Assembly (NCBI RefSeq): GCF_043290135.1
Contig: NC_134700.1
Coordinates: forward strand, 80,783,000-80,846,999
Direction of reading: 5' to 3'
Origin: Rhipicephalus microplus
Lineage: Eukaryota > Arthropoda > Arachnida > Ixodida > Ixodidae
Length of the DNA stretch: 64,000 nt
The notes under the pieces were generated by a model. That model did no database searches. It was not told where the DNA came from and was given only the letters and a program-made list of their open reading frames with translations. Every line of letters starts with the position of its first letter. The first letter of the stretch is position 1. Of this stretch, positions 35,172-47,070 are shown piece after piece. The position numbers and the translations under genes were made by a program.

Positions 35172-36260
35172 GTGACGCTGCCACCTCGAGCAACTGTTCC
35201 CATCAAAGTCACTTGTGAAGACTTCCAAGACGGCGACGTGGTGGCTGAAAGCAACCTATCACTTCTGCTGCTCCAAGGTGTATGCACCGCCCGAAGTGTT
35301 GTGCGCGTCCGTGACGGACAGTCAACGATACTAGTTACGAACTTCAATTACGAGCACCGGACTCTTTTCCGCGGAACCACCCTAGCTTATGGAGACCCTG
35401 TTGCCGACGTCACGGAGTGCTTCGCGTCCGAGGAAACGCATGAAGATGAGGAATTTCTAGACCGCATCGACATTAATTCAACGCTGTCAGACGAGAGAAA
35501 GGCTGCACTTCATGACCTTTTAAGGGAGTTTCGATCTTGTTTCGCCTCTTATTCTAAAGTCCGTCAAACACACCTCACGAAGCTTCGAATTATTACCGAC
35601 GATGACTTCCGCCCCATCCGGCAGCAGCCTTATCGCGTTTCTGCCAAAGAACGCGAGGCTATTCAGACACAAGTAAAAGAGATGCTCGATGACGGGATTA
35701 TTCAACCATCCAGCCGCGCTTGGTCCTCGCCAGTCGTTCTAGTAAAGAAAAAAGACGAAACGTTGCGATTCTGTATTGACTACAGGAAGCTTAATAGCGT
35801 CACAAAAAAAAAGGACGTCTACCCGCTTCCACGGGTCGACGACTCCCTCGACAGGTTACGACGCGCGAAGTATTTTTCGTCCATCGATCTAAAGAGTGGC
35901 TATTGGCAAATTGAAGTGGATGAACGAGACCGAGAAAAAACCGCGTTTGTGACTCCAGACGGACTTTACGAATTCCGAGTTCTTCCCTTCGGCCTCTGTT
36001 CTGCACCAGCCACTTTTCAGAGGATGATGGACACAGTTCTCGCTGGCTTGAAGTGTCAAAGCTGCCTTGTCTACCTCGATGATGTGGTCATCTTTTCCGA
36101 GAGCTTCGAAGAACATCTGAAGCGTCTGAGAAAGGTTCTGAAAACCATTCGCACAGCTGAACTCACGCTGAAACCTCAAAAATGCCATTTCGGCTATGAA
36201 GAGCTGAAATTTCTGGGACATGTCATTAGTGCGGATGGAGTGCGACCTGATACAGAAAAC
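35172..36260 (+). pseudogene. Reverse transcriptase of the Ty3/gypsy element
   Basis: After a linker, the RT reads FRPIRQQPYRVSAKEREAIQ, MLDDGIIQPSSRAWSSPVVL, RFCIDYRKLNSVT, FSSIDLKSGYWQIEVDERD, FRVLPFGLCSAPATFQRMMD and CLVYLDDVVIFS (YLDD at 36072-36083, intact). FLGHVISADGVRPD follows. A one-base deletion near 36258 shifts the RNase H into another frame. All catalytic Asp residues are present in this part. Confidence 0.9.
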
Positions 36261-36870
36261 TGCTGCTGTCGCCGCCTTCCCTGTTCCATCAGATAAAAGA
36301 GCAGTACGCCGTTTCCTCGGCTTGTGCGCGTATTATCACCGATTTATCGCCAACTTCTCGAAGATAGCTGAACCTCTTACGCGACTCACCCGAGATGACG
36401 TACCCTTTACTTGGGGCGCAGAACAAGATACAGCGTTCACAGAGTTACGACAGAGAATGCAAACAGCCCCCGTTCTTGCCCATTTTAATGAGGACGCTGC
36501 TACAGAAATTCATACAGATGCTAGCAACGTCGAACTTGGCACTGTCCTTGTACAATGACACGGCGGCGTTGAAAATATGATAGCTTACGCCAGTCGTACT
36601 TTTTCTCGAGCCGAGACCAACTATTCTACGTCAGAATAAGAATGCCTCGCAGTCGTGTGGGCGACAACCAAATTTCGGCCTTACCTCTATGGTCGTCCCT
36701 TCAAAGTGGTGACTGACCACCACTCGCTGTGCTGGCTGGCAAATCTCAGAGATTCATCCGGCCGTCTCGCCCGGTGGAGTTTGCGTTTGCAGGAGTTCGA
36801 TATTACGATTGTGTACAGGTCAAGGCGCAAACGTGAAGGCACCGACGCGCTTTCTCGAGCACCTGTGGGG
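36261..36870 (+). pseudogene. RNase H of the Ty3/gypsy element with two in-frame stops
   Basis: VRRFLGLCAYYHRFIANFSK and EPLTRLTRDDVPFTWG form the connection domain. The RNase H then has EIHTDASNVELGTVL, TGA at 36556-36558, MIAYASRTFSRAETNYSTSE, TAA at 36637-36639, ECLAVVWATTKFRPYLYGR and VVTDHHSLCWL. The Asp and Glu catalytic positions are visible, but the stops truncate the product. RREGTDALSRAP-type sequence marks the end. Confidence 0.85.
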
Positions 36871-38190
36871 AACGCTGTCAGGGGCTCCGAAGATAAAGAT
36901 GCCTTTCTCGGAGCAGTTAGCGACTCCGAATTTATGTCAAAGCAGCGGGCAGACGACGAATTTTGCCCAGTCATTGATTCCCTGGAAGGCCGCAACTCTC
37001 AGGTCCTTCAAAACATTGCTCGCGAACTGACCTCTTTTTGTCTAAGAAGAGGCATTCTTTACAAGAAAAACGCCCGTGGTAGCGACAAGGCCTTCCTACT
37101 CGTTGTTTCTACCGACATGCGTGATGATATCCTCCTTGCGTGCCACGACAAGCCCACGTCAGGACATTTGGGCTATTCGTGAACTCTCGCCAGAGTACGC
37201 CAACAGTATTACTGGCCGCGACTATCAACTAGTGTACATCGACATGTGAAAGGCTGCCGTGAGTGCCAGCGCTGCAAGACTCCGCCTGTGAGACCCGCGG
37301 GCCTGCTCCAGCCGATCGCACCACCACGGACACTGTTTAACCTCGTGGGAATGGACCTTCTCGGGCCCTTCCCTTTGTCGTCATCTGGGAACAAATGGAT
37401 TATAGTTGCGACAGATTATCTTACTCGTTGTGCTGAAACAAAAGCGTTACCCCGTGGCATGGCCTCTGAAGTCGCGCACTTATTCGTGCACCAAATTGTC
37501 CTACGGCATGATGCCCCGTCATGCGTGATTACGGACAGAGGGACGTCGTTTACGGCGCGAATGATGGAGGACATTTTTAAACTGAGCTGCACAAGTCATC
37601 GAAAAACAACGGCTTCTCACCCGCAATCCAATGTACTGACAGAGAGGCTTAACAAGACCATAGCGGACATGCTGTCAATGTACGTGGACGTATAACACAA
37701 AACCTGGGACGAGATTATTCCATACATCACGTTTGCTTACAATACGGCAACGCAAGAAACAACGCGATTTACGCCTTTCCGACTTGTTTACGGACGCAAC
37801 GTGCGAACCATGCTCGATGCTATACTTCCGTGCGACCAAAGCAATGAACTTGCTCAAGACACTGAGCAATACACTCAATACGCCGAAGAAGCTCGTCAGC
37901 TAGCTCGCATAAACACCAGTCACCAACAAGATGCAGACGCACGACGTTACAACCTCCACCATCGAAATGTCACCTACCACCCTAGGGACCAAGTGTGGGT
38001 GTGGATCCCTGTCCGGCGACCAGGCTTATCCGAAAAACTCCTAAGCCGTTATTTTGGACCGTACAAGGTTCTTAGACGAGTCACAGATGTTACCTACGAG
38101 GTATTTCCGGACGGCGCGGCGTCTTCTCGTCGACAGCTTCGGCCCGAAACCGTGCATGTCGTTCGGCTGAAGCCCTACTTCACACAGTAG
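36871..38190 (+). pseudogene. Integrase of the Ty3/gypsy element with two in-frame stops
   Basis: The HHCC zinc module (H...SGHLGY, then GCRECQRC) is cut by TGA at 37180-37182. The core has Asp in LVGMDLLGPFP (37354-37356), Asp in CVITDRGTSFT (37534-37536) and Glu in SNVLTERLNKTI (37642-37644). The last two are separated by 35 residues, the classical D,D-35-E spacing. A TAA at 37693-37695 follows, then KTWDEIIPYITFAYNTATQE and the C-terminal VWVWIPVRRPGLSEKLLSRY and FGPYKVL segments. The frame ends TAG at about 38188. No chromodomain is seen. Confidence 0.88.
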
Positions 38191-38413
38191 CCATTGTGGT
38201 TTCACGTGCTACGACATGCCGTGACTTTGCGTTGCTGCTGCTGTTTGTGTTCTCCTGTATTTTTATGCCTTTTCTTTTTGCGCTTGGCGCAAGCGTTGAA
38301 GAAACTTCCTCATTTGCGCTGCGAGTACTGGCACTCTCCCTCTTTTGGTTTTCTATATCTGCTTGTGTATACCTTCATTTTTTTTTATTTACGAGCATCG
38401 TGTCGATGCTTTC

Positions 38414-38426
38414 AAGGGGGGGGGGG
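38414..38426 (+). promoter_or_regulatory. Polypurine tract
   Basis: AAGGGGGGGGGGG directly precedes the 3' LTR, the position from which plus-strand synthesis is primed. Confidence 0.7.
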
Positions 38427-38428
38427 AC

Positions 38429-38557
38429 TATTGCCACATGGTTTGCATGGGTGAGATCGAAGAGTGAACGAGGACAAAGACGATCTCTCTGAGTCGCTGC
38501 TTCGCTAGTCGATTCAACGAGCCCAATATATCAAGTTTGTCGTGAGTAACGGGACAA
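38429..38557 (+). repeat. 3' LTR of the Ty3/gypsy element
   Basis: About 129 bp from TATTGCCACATGG to GGACAA. It is uninterrupted and so gives the empty site for the LINE insertion in the 5' LTR. Short LTRs of this size are unusual but do occur. Confidence 0.85.
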
Positions 38558-38841
38558 TATGCGCAAGCGCGGCCTTACTGGCACCTAGAGGGAAGCGGAG
38601 GAAATGTATACCCATGAATCTTTCTGCCAGGGGAAAAACGAGCGCTAGTGTTTAAAGCGGAACGTTACCAGGCGACATGTATTGTCACTAAAATTCTCGT
38701 TCCTCGCATTCAGTGTCATTGCCCTAACTTTTCTGGGTGCGCTGCTTCCGGACAATGCGAAATCGACCCCTTGAATTACGCTGCCTACACGCACTGTTGT
38801 GTAGTTCGTGTTCCAGGTCAATCAGCGCCCTTTTAGACTTC

Positions 38842-39531
38842 ATGGCTGCTGCGAAACGCCATAAAGCTTGATGATTACTTCTCGAAAAGTGACGCTTGCC
38901 CCAGTGCACACTCGACAACTGACAACGAAAAGGCCACAATAACCGAAAAAGCGGTTCGTAACTGTAGTTCTGCACTGCCTTAATACGACTCATGTGCCGA
39001 AAGAAATGAAAACCGATCGGAGCATGATGCATGCACGGAAACCACGATTTCTGACAACGCGACATTGGTCTTTACGTAATGGGCCAAGGTACCTGGAGCT
39101 GCAGGACGACGAGACCAGACAACGTTTAAATTGCTAATGACGCCATAGAAAACAGGCGTTACACCCTTCCCTCAGTAAGCACTAACCGAAGTTCCAACCT
39201 CTCTGGCTATAAATGTTTGCCTGGCTGCATGCTGTATCCCCAATATCAGGAGGGAGCTGTCTGCAAGACATGTGCGCTTTTTAGAAAAGAAAGTTCAGAC
39301 AAGGGCACTTATCAACATTTTGGGGCCTTAGTCCTCTTCCCGTTCACGCGTTGGAAGAACGTGCTTGAAAATTTCAGAAGTCTCATCAAGTGTGACTACC
39401 ACAAGACTGCTGCTCTATACGCATGCCAATCTTCGTGTCAATTGAAAGAGATAATCAACGCTGCTCTGCTTTGTCATGAGTCGCTTTGCTGCGTGAAACG
39501 TTGCTTGCACAGTTTATTTCATTTCTTGTAA
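38842..39531 (+). pseudogene. hAT-family transposase N-terminus with TTF-type zinc finger
   Basis: ATG 38842-38844 begins MAAAKRHKA; after a shift, LDDYFSKSDACPSAHS follows, the style of N-terminus common in ZMYM/hAT proteins. After several stops the frame 39217-39531 reads LYPQYQEGAVCKTCALFRKE, then YQHFGALVLFPFTRWKNVLE and CDYHKTAALYACQ, matching the zf-TTF finger (C..C.LF, W, H) and start of the hAT transposase. The catalytic core and the hAT dimerisation end are absent. Only this 5' part is present, ending next to the TIR element at 39578. Confidence 0.55.
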
Positions 39532-39577
39532 ACAAGTACGGTTACTGTTTACATTGTTCTTAAATTTACATGATAAC

Positions 39578-40202
39578 TGTAGTATCGTGCGGTGGACGCG
39601 CCGCACGGAGAACACGGGACACGGCGCTGTAGCGCCGGCCTGCAAGAATTAAGTACGCAGTGGCCTTTCTTTTAGGAACTTGTTGACATCGTTGTGGACG
39701 CACACCTGTTCTTTTCAACCGTGCCTTCCTTCTTGGGGATGCGCGTCTCTTTCCGCTTCTCCTCTATGCGTCAAAGGACCTTTTGTTAAATTGTTCGATG
39801 GCCCACCCTTCCGTTCTCGCTGCGGCGTACCTCCTGCCTACACCTTTTGTGGTGCCGCACGTCCCCGCTTCTTTCTTTTGCTTTGCGGTGACGCTTACGT
39901 ACAACCTTTCCTTGGTTGTTACAACTTCCCTGGTAACGTCATCGGCAATCATACAGTTCAGGTGTGCCTGCGCACCACTTTTTCTGCGGCCTTTGCCCTT
40001 CGATTTTTCCGCTTCATTGCGCTGTCTGGCCAATTTATCTGCGCTACCACTCACAAAACCAGACGCTCGGCCCTCTTTACCACACATCTGAACTCTTGGA
40101 GATTCGCGTTTTTCTCGATTTCCGGGTGTACCTCGTGTCGGCCGGCGCTTCAGCGCCGTGCCCTGTGTTCTCCATGCGGCGCGTCCACCGCACGATACTA
40201 CA
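39578..40202. mobile_element. 625-bp non-autonomous TIR element, 5-bp target duplication
   Basis: Left terminus 39578-39640 and right terminus 40140-40202 are inverted copies with about four mismatches in 63. ATAAC flanks both sides (39573-39577 and 40203-40207). The termini begin TGTAGTATCGTGCGGTGG. The interior has open frames on both strands with no recognised motif. TIR plus short target duplication fits a DNA transposon derivative; the superfamily is not assigned. Confidence 0.65.
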
Positions 40203-40330
40203 ATAACATGTCAAACTATGTTTCTTAATTTTGTGCATTTCTTGTTGCGCGTTATGTCGCTAGTTGCAGAAATCGCTCGTTGTGCCCTTCTAGTCATGTC
40301 ATTGTAAAGGGACGAACAGATGAAGCAAAT

Positions 40331-40332
<2 letters not shown>

Positions 40333-40407
<75 letters not shown>
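40333..40407. repeat. (TA)n microsatellite
   Basis: About 75 bp of perfect alternation. Confidence 0.97.
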
Positions 40408-40409
<2 letters not shown>

Positions 40410-40579
40410 GAAAAAAGTGGCATCAGAGCTGTTTGTTCGTTCGTGAAGGCCGTACTCGTGCCCAATTACATTCTTGCATAGTGTTTTTACAGCAATATTG
40501 TCGATCATTGTGTGTTTTTGTGCTTGTAAAATCAGGCATGTCGTTTTCCTCACCTAGACCAGGAGCTTTTCTCTGGTCC

Positions 40580-41590
40580 GCTTCTCTTTCAACGCAGGTG
40601 ACCCCGTGGACCTGTTATTGCGTAACGGTATCTCCGCAGTTCCTGTGGCCCTGGTCTAACCGCTGACGGTACCATACGGATTAAAAAAAACGATAGTAAT
40701 TCAAGCTGAGCTGCGAGCAGCCACAGCTCATTTCCAGAGTATTTCAGAGGTTCGACAGTTCGGCAAGAGTGGTATCGTCTGTTTGTCATCACACCAGCTT
40801 CGTGTTCAAGACCTCCTGAAGTGTTGTACGTTTGCTTCCAACCCGGTGAAAGCATTCATTCATTACCACTAAGTCATGCGTGAAAGGGTTTGTGCGAGGC
40901 GTTGACATTAATTTGACTCCATCGGAAGTATTAGAGATGTTTGCAGCGGCTTGTGCAATCTCCTCCGTTCATAGGTGTGGCCGTGTAGTGGATAAAACCA
41001 AAGTCCCAATGGAGTCGGTGATTGTAACATTTGCAGGATCGAGTCGACCAACAGAAATCAAGGCGTGGTCCCTTATATATCGAGTTGAACCGCCCTCGCC
41101 TTGACCACTGCAGTGCGTAAAATTCTGGCGTTATGGCCACACCGTGAGAGGCTGTAGGTCCGCTCTTAGATGCCAGATGTGCAGGGAGCCTAACAACTCA
41201 GATTAGTGTCAGAGCAAAGAAAAGAAAATGTTGTCCATGCAATGAAGTGTACAGTGCGGACAATTCAAATCGCTCTGCTAAGGTAGATCGCAGACGCTGC
41301 CCCCCAAAAAAAGTCCTTAGCTGAAATTCAGGCTAGAAGTGAGGGTTATGCGGGGGTAGCAGTCCATCATACCTTGTCGGCGGATGCATCTTTGCCCCAA
41401 TCCATAGCGGAAGTTGTCGAAGGAACAATGGAAAAGGTTATGGAGCGCCTTGCTGCAAACATTTGTAAGGCTCCATCCCAAATTTCGGCCCACGAAATGG
41501 CTCATATATTTGGAACGCTGGCGAATAATATAATCTCAGAGACTGCAGAGCTTCCACCAGTGGCGTACCAACTCCTTTACAAGTGAGGGG
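40580..41590 (+). pseudogene. Second ORF1 copy of the nested-type I LINE
   Basis: Protein fragments match the ORF1 at 28.0-29.3 kb: AVPVALV near 40640, SEVRQFGKSGIVCLSSHQ, then FVRGVDINLTPSEVLEMFAA and ESVIVTFAGSSRPTEIKAWS (40880-41104). Degraded knuckles follow, then SADASLPQSIAEVVEGTMEK (to 41586), parallel to the coiled region of the other copy. Many stops and shifts are present. It ends abruptly at a TA array, and no ORF2 follows. Confidence 0.7.
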
Positions 41591-41621
41591 GGGAGCTAAC
41601 CTATATCGCACTCGTCAGCCA

Positions 41622-41622
<1 letters not shown>

Positions 41623-41708
<86 letters not shown>
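41623..41708. repeat. (TA)n microsatellite
   Basis: About 86 bp with one CA interruption. Confidence 0.95.
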
Positions 41709-41828
41709 ATGAGATATAACAGACAGTAATGCCAAGGAATGTACAGGGGAAGTTATTAACATTAATGGAATGTAAATAAGAAGAAAGAAAAGTGGATGAA
41801 AAAATTACCAAAAAATTACCCCCCCCCC

Positions 41829-41955
<127 letters not shown>

Positions 41956-42012
41956 GAGATATGGCACAACGGGAGCGTTGTCAACAAGGATAAATATATT
42001 TATTTCCCAACA

Positions 42013-42040
42013 GTTTCGAGAGGGCTCCTCCCTTCATCAG
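42013..42040 (-). ncRNA. Hammerhead-like core motif in the left palindrome arm
   Basis: The minus strand reads CTGATGA (42040-42034), 16 nt, then GAAAC (42017-42013). These are the two conserved strands of a hammerhead ribozyme core. The intervening stem II is only partly pairable, and I could not draw convincing stems I and III. Penelope-like retroelements are known to carry hammerhead motifs in terminal repeats, which is why I list it. It may be a relic or a coincidence. Confidence 0.3.
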
Positions 42041-42689
42041 GGGATGAGTTATACTGACATGAGCTTCCAAACTTCGTTGCTGCCGCGTCCCTCTCGCCTT
42101 GAAAAATGTTTGCGAGAGTGAGAGGAAACTAAAAAAAGGGAAAAAAACAAAAAAGGGGGAGAAAAAAGACGAAAAAGAAAAAGAAAGAAAAGAAAGAAAG
42201 TAAAAAAGAGGAAGAACCACTGTCAACACTGAGAACGAAGCCAACTGTCCGTCTACATCCACATACGGTTCATATCACGTGCTGTTCAGTTCTTCACGTG
42301 TGTCGGGCCACCCAAGATTGTCGCCGCGGTGCCGGGAGGGTCCGTGACGGCGTGCATAAAGAAAGGGGTTTCCCCGTAATGGGTCGGTCGGCGGGCGGCG
42401 TGCGTAAAGGAAGGAATTCCCGTTAATGTGTCGGTCGGCTATTTACCTTTAATCTTCGTCCGTTTCCCTTCAATGGTCGTCAAGTGGTAGGCGAAGGTAA
42501 GCACTTTGTATGTGCATGTGGAAAAAAAAAAGAAAGGACAGTGTACACGTACGAGTCAGTCAGAAAAAAGCATGGTCTCCAGCTATCAATCTTTGTCACC
42601 AAATTTCTCCTGGCTTACTTCTCGGAGGCAGTTGAGTTTTCCGGGGTCCTCGTTGATGCCGGCTACTACTGTACGAAATTTGAAAATAA

Positions 42690-42803
42690 TTTGAAATTTT
42701 GTCTTTTTTTCTTGTGTGTTATATATGTTGTACCCACCCCTTCTGTAATGCCCTACGGGCCCTGAGGGTATTCTAATAAATAAATAAATAAATAAATAAA
42801 TAA
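42690..42803 (+). mobile_element. LINE 3' tail inserted in one palindrome arm
   Basis: GTTGTACCCACCCCTTCTG, GCCCTACGGGCCCTGAGGG and an (AATA)n tail are present here and absent from the mirror position in the right arm (about 43082-43090). The tail style matches LINEs ending in AATAAATAAA, as at 53.0 kb. It was added after the palindrome formed. Confidence 0.7.
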
Positions 42804-43730
42804 AATATGCCTCACGCTGTTCGCGCTCGCGTCTGTTTGAGAAACCGGACTGCAAAAGAGTTACGCTGATATTTTCAAAACTGTGGTTTGGCAGGCGCAG
42901 ATGTCTAGATAAAGGTAGCTTCGGCAGTACCACGCCACCGGTACCACGCCACTTCACTGCCGAAGCTACCTTTCTCTAGACATCTGCGCCTGCCAAACCA
43001 CAGTTTTGAAAATATCAGCGTAACTCTTTTGCAGTCCGGTTTCTCAAACAGACGCGAGCGCGAACAGCGTGAGGCATATTTTATTTTGAAATTTCGTACA
43101 GTAGTAGCCGGCATCAACGAGGACCCCGGAAAACTCAACTGCCTCCGAGAAGTAAGCCAGGAGAAATTTGGTGACAAAGTTTGATAGCTGGAGACCATGC
43201 TTTTTTCTGACTGACTCGTACGTGTACACTGTCCTTTCCTTTTTTTTTTCCACATGCACATACAAAGTGCTTACCTTCGCCTACCACTTCATGACCATTG
43301 AAGGGAAACGGACGAAGATTAAAGGTAAATAGCCGACCAACCCATTAACGGGAATTCCTTCCTTTACGCACGCCGCCCGCCGACCGACCCATTACGGGGA
43401 AACCCCTTTCTTTATGCACGCCGTCACGGACCCTCCCGGCACCGCGGCGACAATCTTGGGTGGCCCGACACATGTCAAGAACTGAACAGCACGTGATATG
43501 AACCGTATGTGGATGTAGACGGACAGTTGGCTTCGTTCTCAGTGTTGACAGTGGTTCTTCCTCTTTTTTACTTTCTTTCTTTTCTTTCTTTTTCTTTTTC
43601 GTCTTTTTTCTCCCCTTTTTTTGTTTTTTTTCCTTTTTCTAGTTCCCTCTCACTCTCGCAAACATTTTTCAAGGCGAGAGGGACGCGGCAGCAACGAAGT
43701 TTGGAAGCTCATGTCAGTATAACTCATCCC

Positions 43731-43758
43731 CTGATGAAGGGAGGACCCCTCTCGAAAC
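43731..43758 (+). ncRNA. Hammerhead-like core motif in the right palindrome arm
   Basis: Mirror copy of the motif at 42040-42013: CTGATGA at 43731-43737 and GAAAC at 43754-43758, followed by GTTGGGAAATAAATA. The spacer differs by a few bases from the left copy. Same uncertainty applies. Confidence 0.3.
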
Positions 43759-43859
43759 TGTTGGGAAATAAATATATTTATCCTTGTTGACAACGCTCCC
43801 GTTGTGCCATATTTCATACCTTCACGAAGACTAACTGGCCCATTTTGAATTATTACTCC

Positions 43860-44393
<534 letters not shown>

Positions 44394-44616
44394 CGTGTGA
44401 AGCGATTGTTGGTAGAAGCCGATGAAGAAGAAGTCAGAATAGAATAAACAGGGGGTATGAGCCAGGCCACGTCTCCCATTCATCATAGCGTCACATGAGT
44501 CGACAGGATGAAGACCTGGGAGCCACTTCATCAACTGGCCATCATCATAGATAGAACAACTCAGCCAGACGCAGTGACCGAACGTGAACCACACAAGTGC
44601 ATCCCAACTCTACACC

Positions 44617-44892
44617 ATGACCAGCATCATGACAGCACCATCGACTGACCTTCCCATCCTCAAGTACACCGGAGCAGCGGACGATGGACCTGTACAGGAC
44701 TGGTTCAACCTGGTCGAGCTCCACGCTACCGCTGCATCATGGTCGGAACGGGAGATGGTTACGAACTTCAGTGACTACGTCACCGGTGAGGCATTCAAAT
44801 TTTACCTCACTGATATGCCCGGGGAGGGGTTGAGGCTGCCACCCAGGATCCAGCGAAGAACGACTCTTGCGACGCATCTCACGAACAAGTAG
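44617..44892 (+). CDS. Gag-like N-terminal fragment in the short LTR element
   Basis: ATG at 44617 opens 91 codons: MTSIMTAPSTDLPILKYTG, then DDGPVQDWFNLVELHATAAS and FSDYVTGEAFKFYLTDMPGE. The shape 'L....G......W....E......W......F...L.G.A..FY' is that of the N-terminal part of retrotransposon Gag. The frame ends at 44890-44892, much shorter than a full Gag, so it is truncated. The following interior has no continuation in other frames that I can recognise. Confidence 0.45.
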   Translation: MTSIMTAPSTDLPILKYTGAADDGPVQDWFNLVELHATAASWSEREMVTNFSDYVTGEAFKFYLTDMPGEGLRLPPRIQRRTTLATHLTNK

Positions 44893-46632
44893 AAGATGCG
44901 TTTCATTTACATATTTGCAAGAGAAGTACATTGCAACGAGAGCGTACTGACACGCCTTTCCATCACAAGGGCCCAGAGCGCACTCGCGACGAGCGGGCCA
45001 GCGAAGTCCAGAGAGAGAGCATAGAGAAATCTTCTTCTTTCTCTATGGAGAGAGCGCCGACCGCACACGCGACGCGCTTTTTATACCTCTCCGTCCGTGC
45101 ACGTGCATCTTCTCTGACGCAGGCTGTGTCTCCCAGCGACGCCGATGTGCGTTTCCTGCGGCGCAGACAGACGCTTCCCGCGTTCCTGCAGGACGTGGAC
45201 AGCGTTTGACCGTTACGCCGATGAGCGTCCCTTGCAAGCCACCTCCTTGTTGTGCCGGTCATAACATCTCCCACATATTTGACGACGATGAGTCTTGGCA
45301 AAAGATAAAAGAAAAAAATGATCGTCTGGTTTCAAGACTATAATGAAGATTCGACTAGAACACACACTCTCAGTGCATTCGAACTCAGTCATCGATATCA
45401 TAAGCAGCCTTCACGCATTCGAGCACAGAGCATGAATTTACAATTCCCGTCAGGTGAAGTTAGCCACATGGTCATGGAAAGACCACGCTATCGTTTTCCC
45501 AACCTTTCACCTGGTTCCTCATCCGCGCAAATATCGCCAATGCTTAACCCTCCGCTGCATAAAAGAATTTAATCCACTATTGATGACTCAGATGCATTGA
45601 ATACTTCGTGCCGTATGCGTACTTTTCAAACTGACTTGGTATTCAGCTCAGCAGTTCCACAAAGACAGAAGCATTCACAATCAGCATCTTGTGAAGAAAA
45701 GACTTTTGCAGAAGCGTCTAGTGTTCATCAATCCCAAGATTGAAGCGACGTCAATCCAGTTCACAACCTCACTGCCAACACTGAAAACAAAAGCGTAGGT
45801 GCGACTTCTGATGACACAAGTACCCTTCAGGTAACGACAAACAATGAGCGGTTTATGAATACAGAAGATTCAAGTGCGCGAAACCCCCCCCCCACATTGT
45901 CTTGCGCCAGAAACAGCTGCATTGGTTGGCGTCGTAGAAGCCTGTGGAGGGCTTGCTAAGAATCCGGGCACACCATGATCAATGTGACACCACAAGCAAG
46001 TCGGCGAAACCAAGAAACTATAACGTCAACGTATTCTTCAGCATTGCCAACGACAAAAGAAAACTTCATCGAAACCACTCTTAAGGCTCAAAGAACATAG
46101 CGAAAAGGCCCATCGTCGTGGATACATTCTCCACCAGAGATCAAAAATGAGCCTTCGATCAAAACATCTGCGACATCGCTATGGAAAATTTTCCAAAAGC
46201 CACAAAAGCACCCCTTGTACTCGTAAGGAACAAAGGCAGCGCCCAAACAACCTCTATTAACGCGCACGCAAGCTGCCTCCACGTCCTGTGTATCACCCAC
46301 GACGAGGAATTCGATGCCTACAATATCGGAACTGTCAATTCTGCAAGATGTTCAAGCCTCGTTCGTTCTTCACAAGAATACCAGCTGTGATTACCCCGAT
46401 CTCCATGTCCAAAGCGTTTTTGGGTTATCCAGGACGCAACCATCAGCCTTGCCCACCAGAACTCCTGCGTTAACCGGACTGCTGCACTCTCCCCTGAAGT
46501 CTTTGAAAGTTTACGGAACTACCCTGGAGCATAGAATCAATTGTGAATTTTGACGTTTGTGACTTTTTAACCTCTCCTTGTTTGCTTTTGCTTGATCGTA
46601 ATTCATGTCTTCTTTCGAGGGGAGGGGAATCG
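44893..46632 (+). other. Interior of the short LTR element, no clear coding
   Basis: GC-rich to about 45270 with a segment rich in CACGCGACGCGC; then an Ala/Ser/Thr-rich part with interrupted frames, for example 45318-45572. I recognise nothing further. It could be decayed gag sequence. Confidence 0.35.
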
Positions 46633-46722
46633 TGTTACGTATGAAGCGATTGTTGGTAGAAGTCGATGATGAAGAAGTCAGAAAGGAATAAACAAGGGGT
46701 ATGAGCTAGGCCACGTCTCTCA

Positions 46723-46845
<123 letters not shown>

Positions 46846-46998
46846 GAAAGAAGTGTATACCTAAGGGCTCATTTTTCCGTGTTTTAACACAATATTAATG
46901 AGATCTAACAGACAGTAATGCCAAAGAATGTACAGGGGAAGTTATTAGAACCAATGGAATGTAAATAAGAAGAAAGAAAAGTGGATGGAAAATAACCA

Positions 46999-47070
46999 GC
47001 CGTGAGCAGGAATAGAACCTACGACCTTCGAATAACGCGATGCTCTAACCACTGAGCTACCACAGCGGCC
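46999..47070 (-). tRNA. tRNA-like block (SINE-type, probably not a functional tRNA)
   Basis: Minus strand: GGCCGCTGTGGTAGCTCAGT (box A-like), GGTTAGAGCATCGCG, then GTAGGTTCTATTCCTGC (box B-like arm) and CTCACGGC. D-arm and T-arm pair, and the outer acceptor bases pair, but the anticodon stem does not form well, so I assign no amino acid. Confidence 0.5.

Larger units (their letters stand above)
27696..38557 (+). mobile_element. Ty3/gypsy-type LTR retrotransposon, split by a LINE
   Basis: Two related terminal repeats (27696-27796 plus 33117-33151, and 38429-38557) enclose gag, protease, RT, RNase H and integrase in the Ty3/gypsy order (integrase last). A primer-binding-like site follows the 5' LTR and a G-rich polypurine run precedes the 3' LTR. 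A complete LINE (27797-33116) lies inside the 5' LTR. Without it the element is about 5.5 kb. At least four in-frame stops and several frameshifts make it dead. I see no env frame. No matching target duplication could be found outside the LTRs. Confidence 0.88.

Noticed and set aside
33194..38190. Envelope gene (errantivirus-like) in the Ty3/gypsy element
   Set aside because: The integrase frame ends about 240 bp before the 3' LTR and nothing there resembles a membrane glycoprotein.
41981..42262. Phe/Ser-rich 93-codon frame on minus, with a near-identical frame at 43509-43790 plus
   Set aside because: They are mirror images produced by the palindrome and arise from a T/C-rich run; no protein family resemblance.
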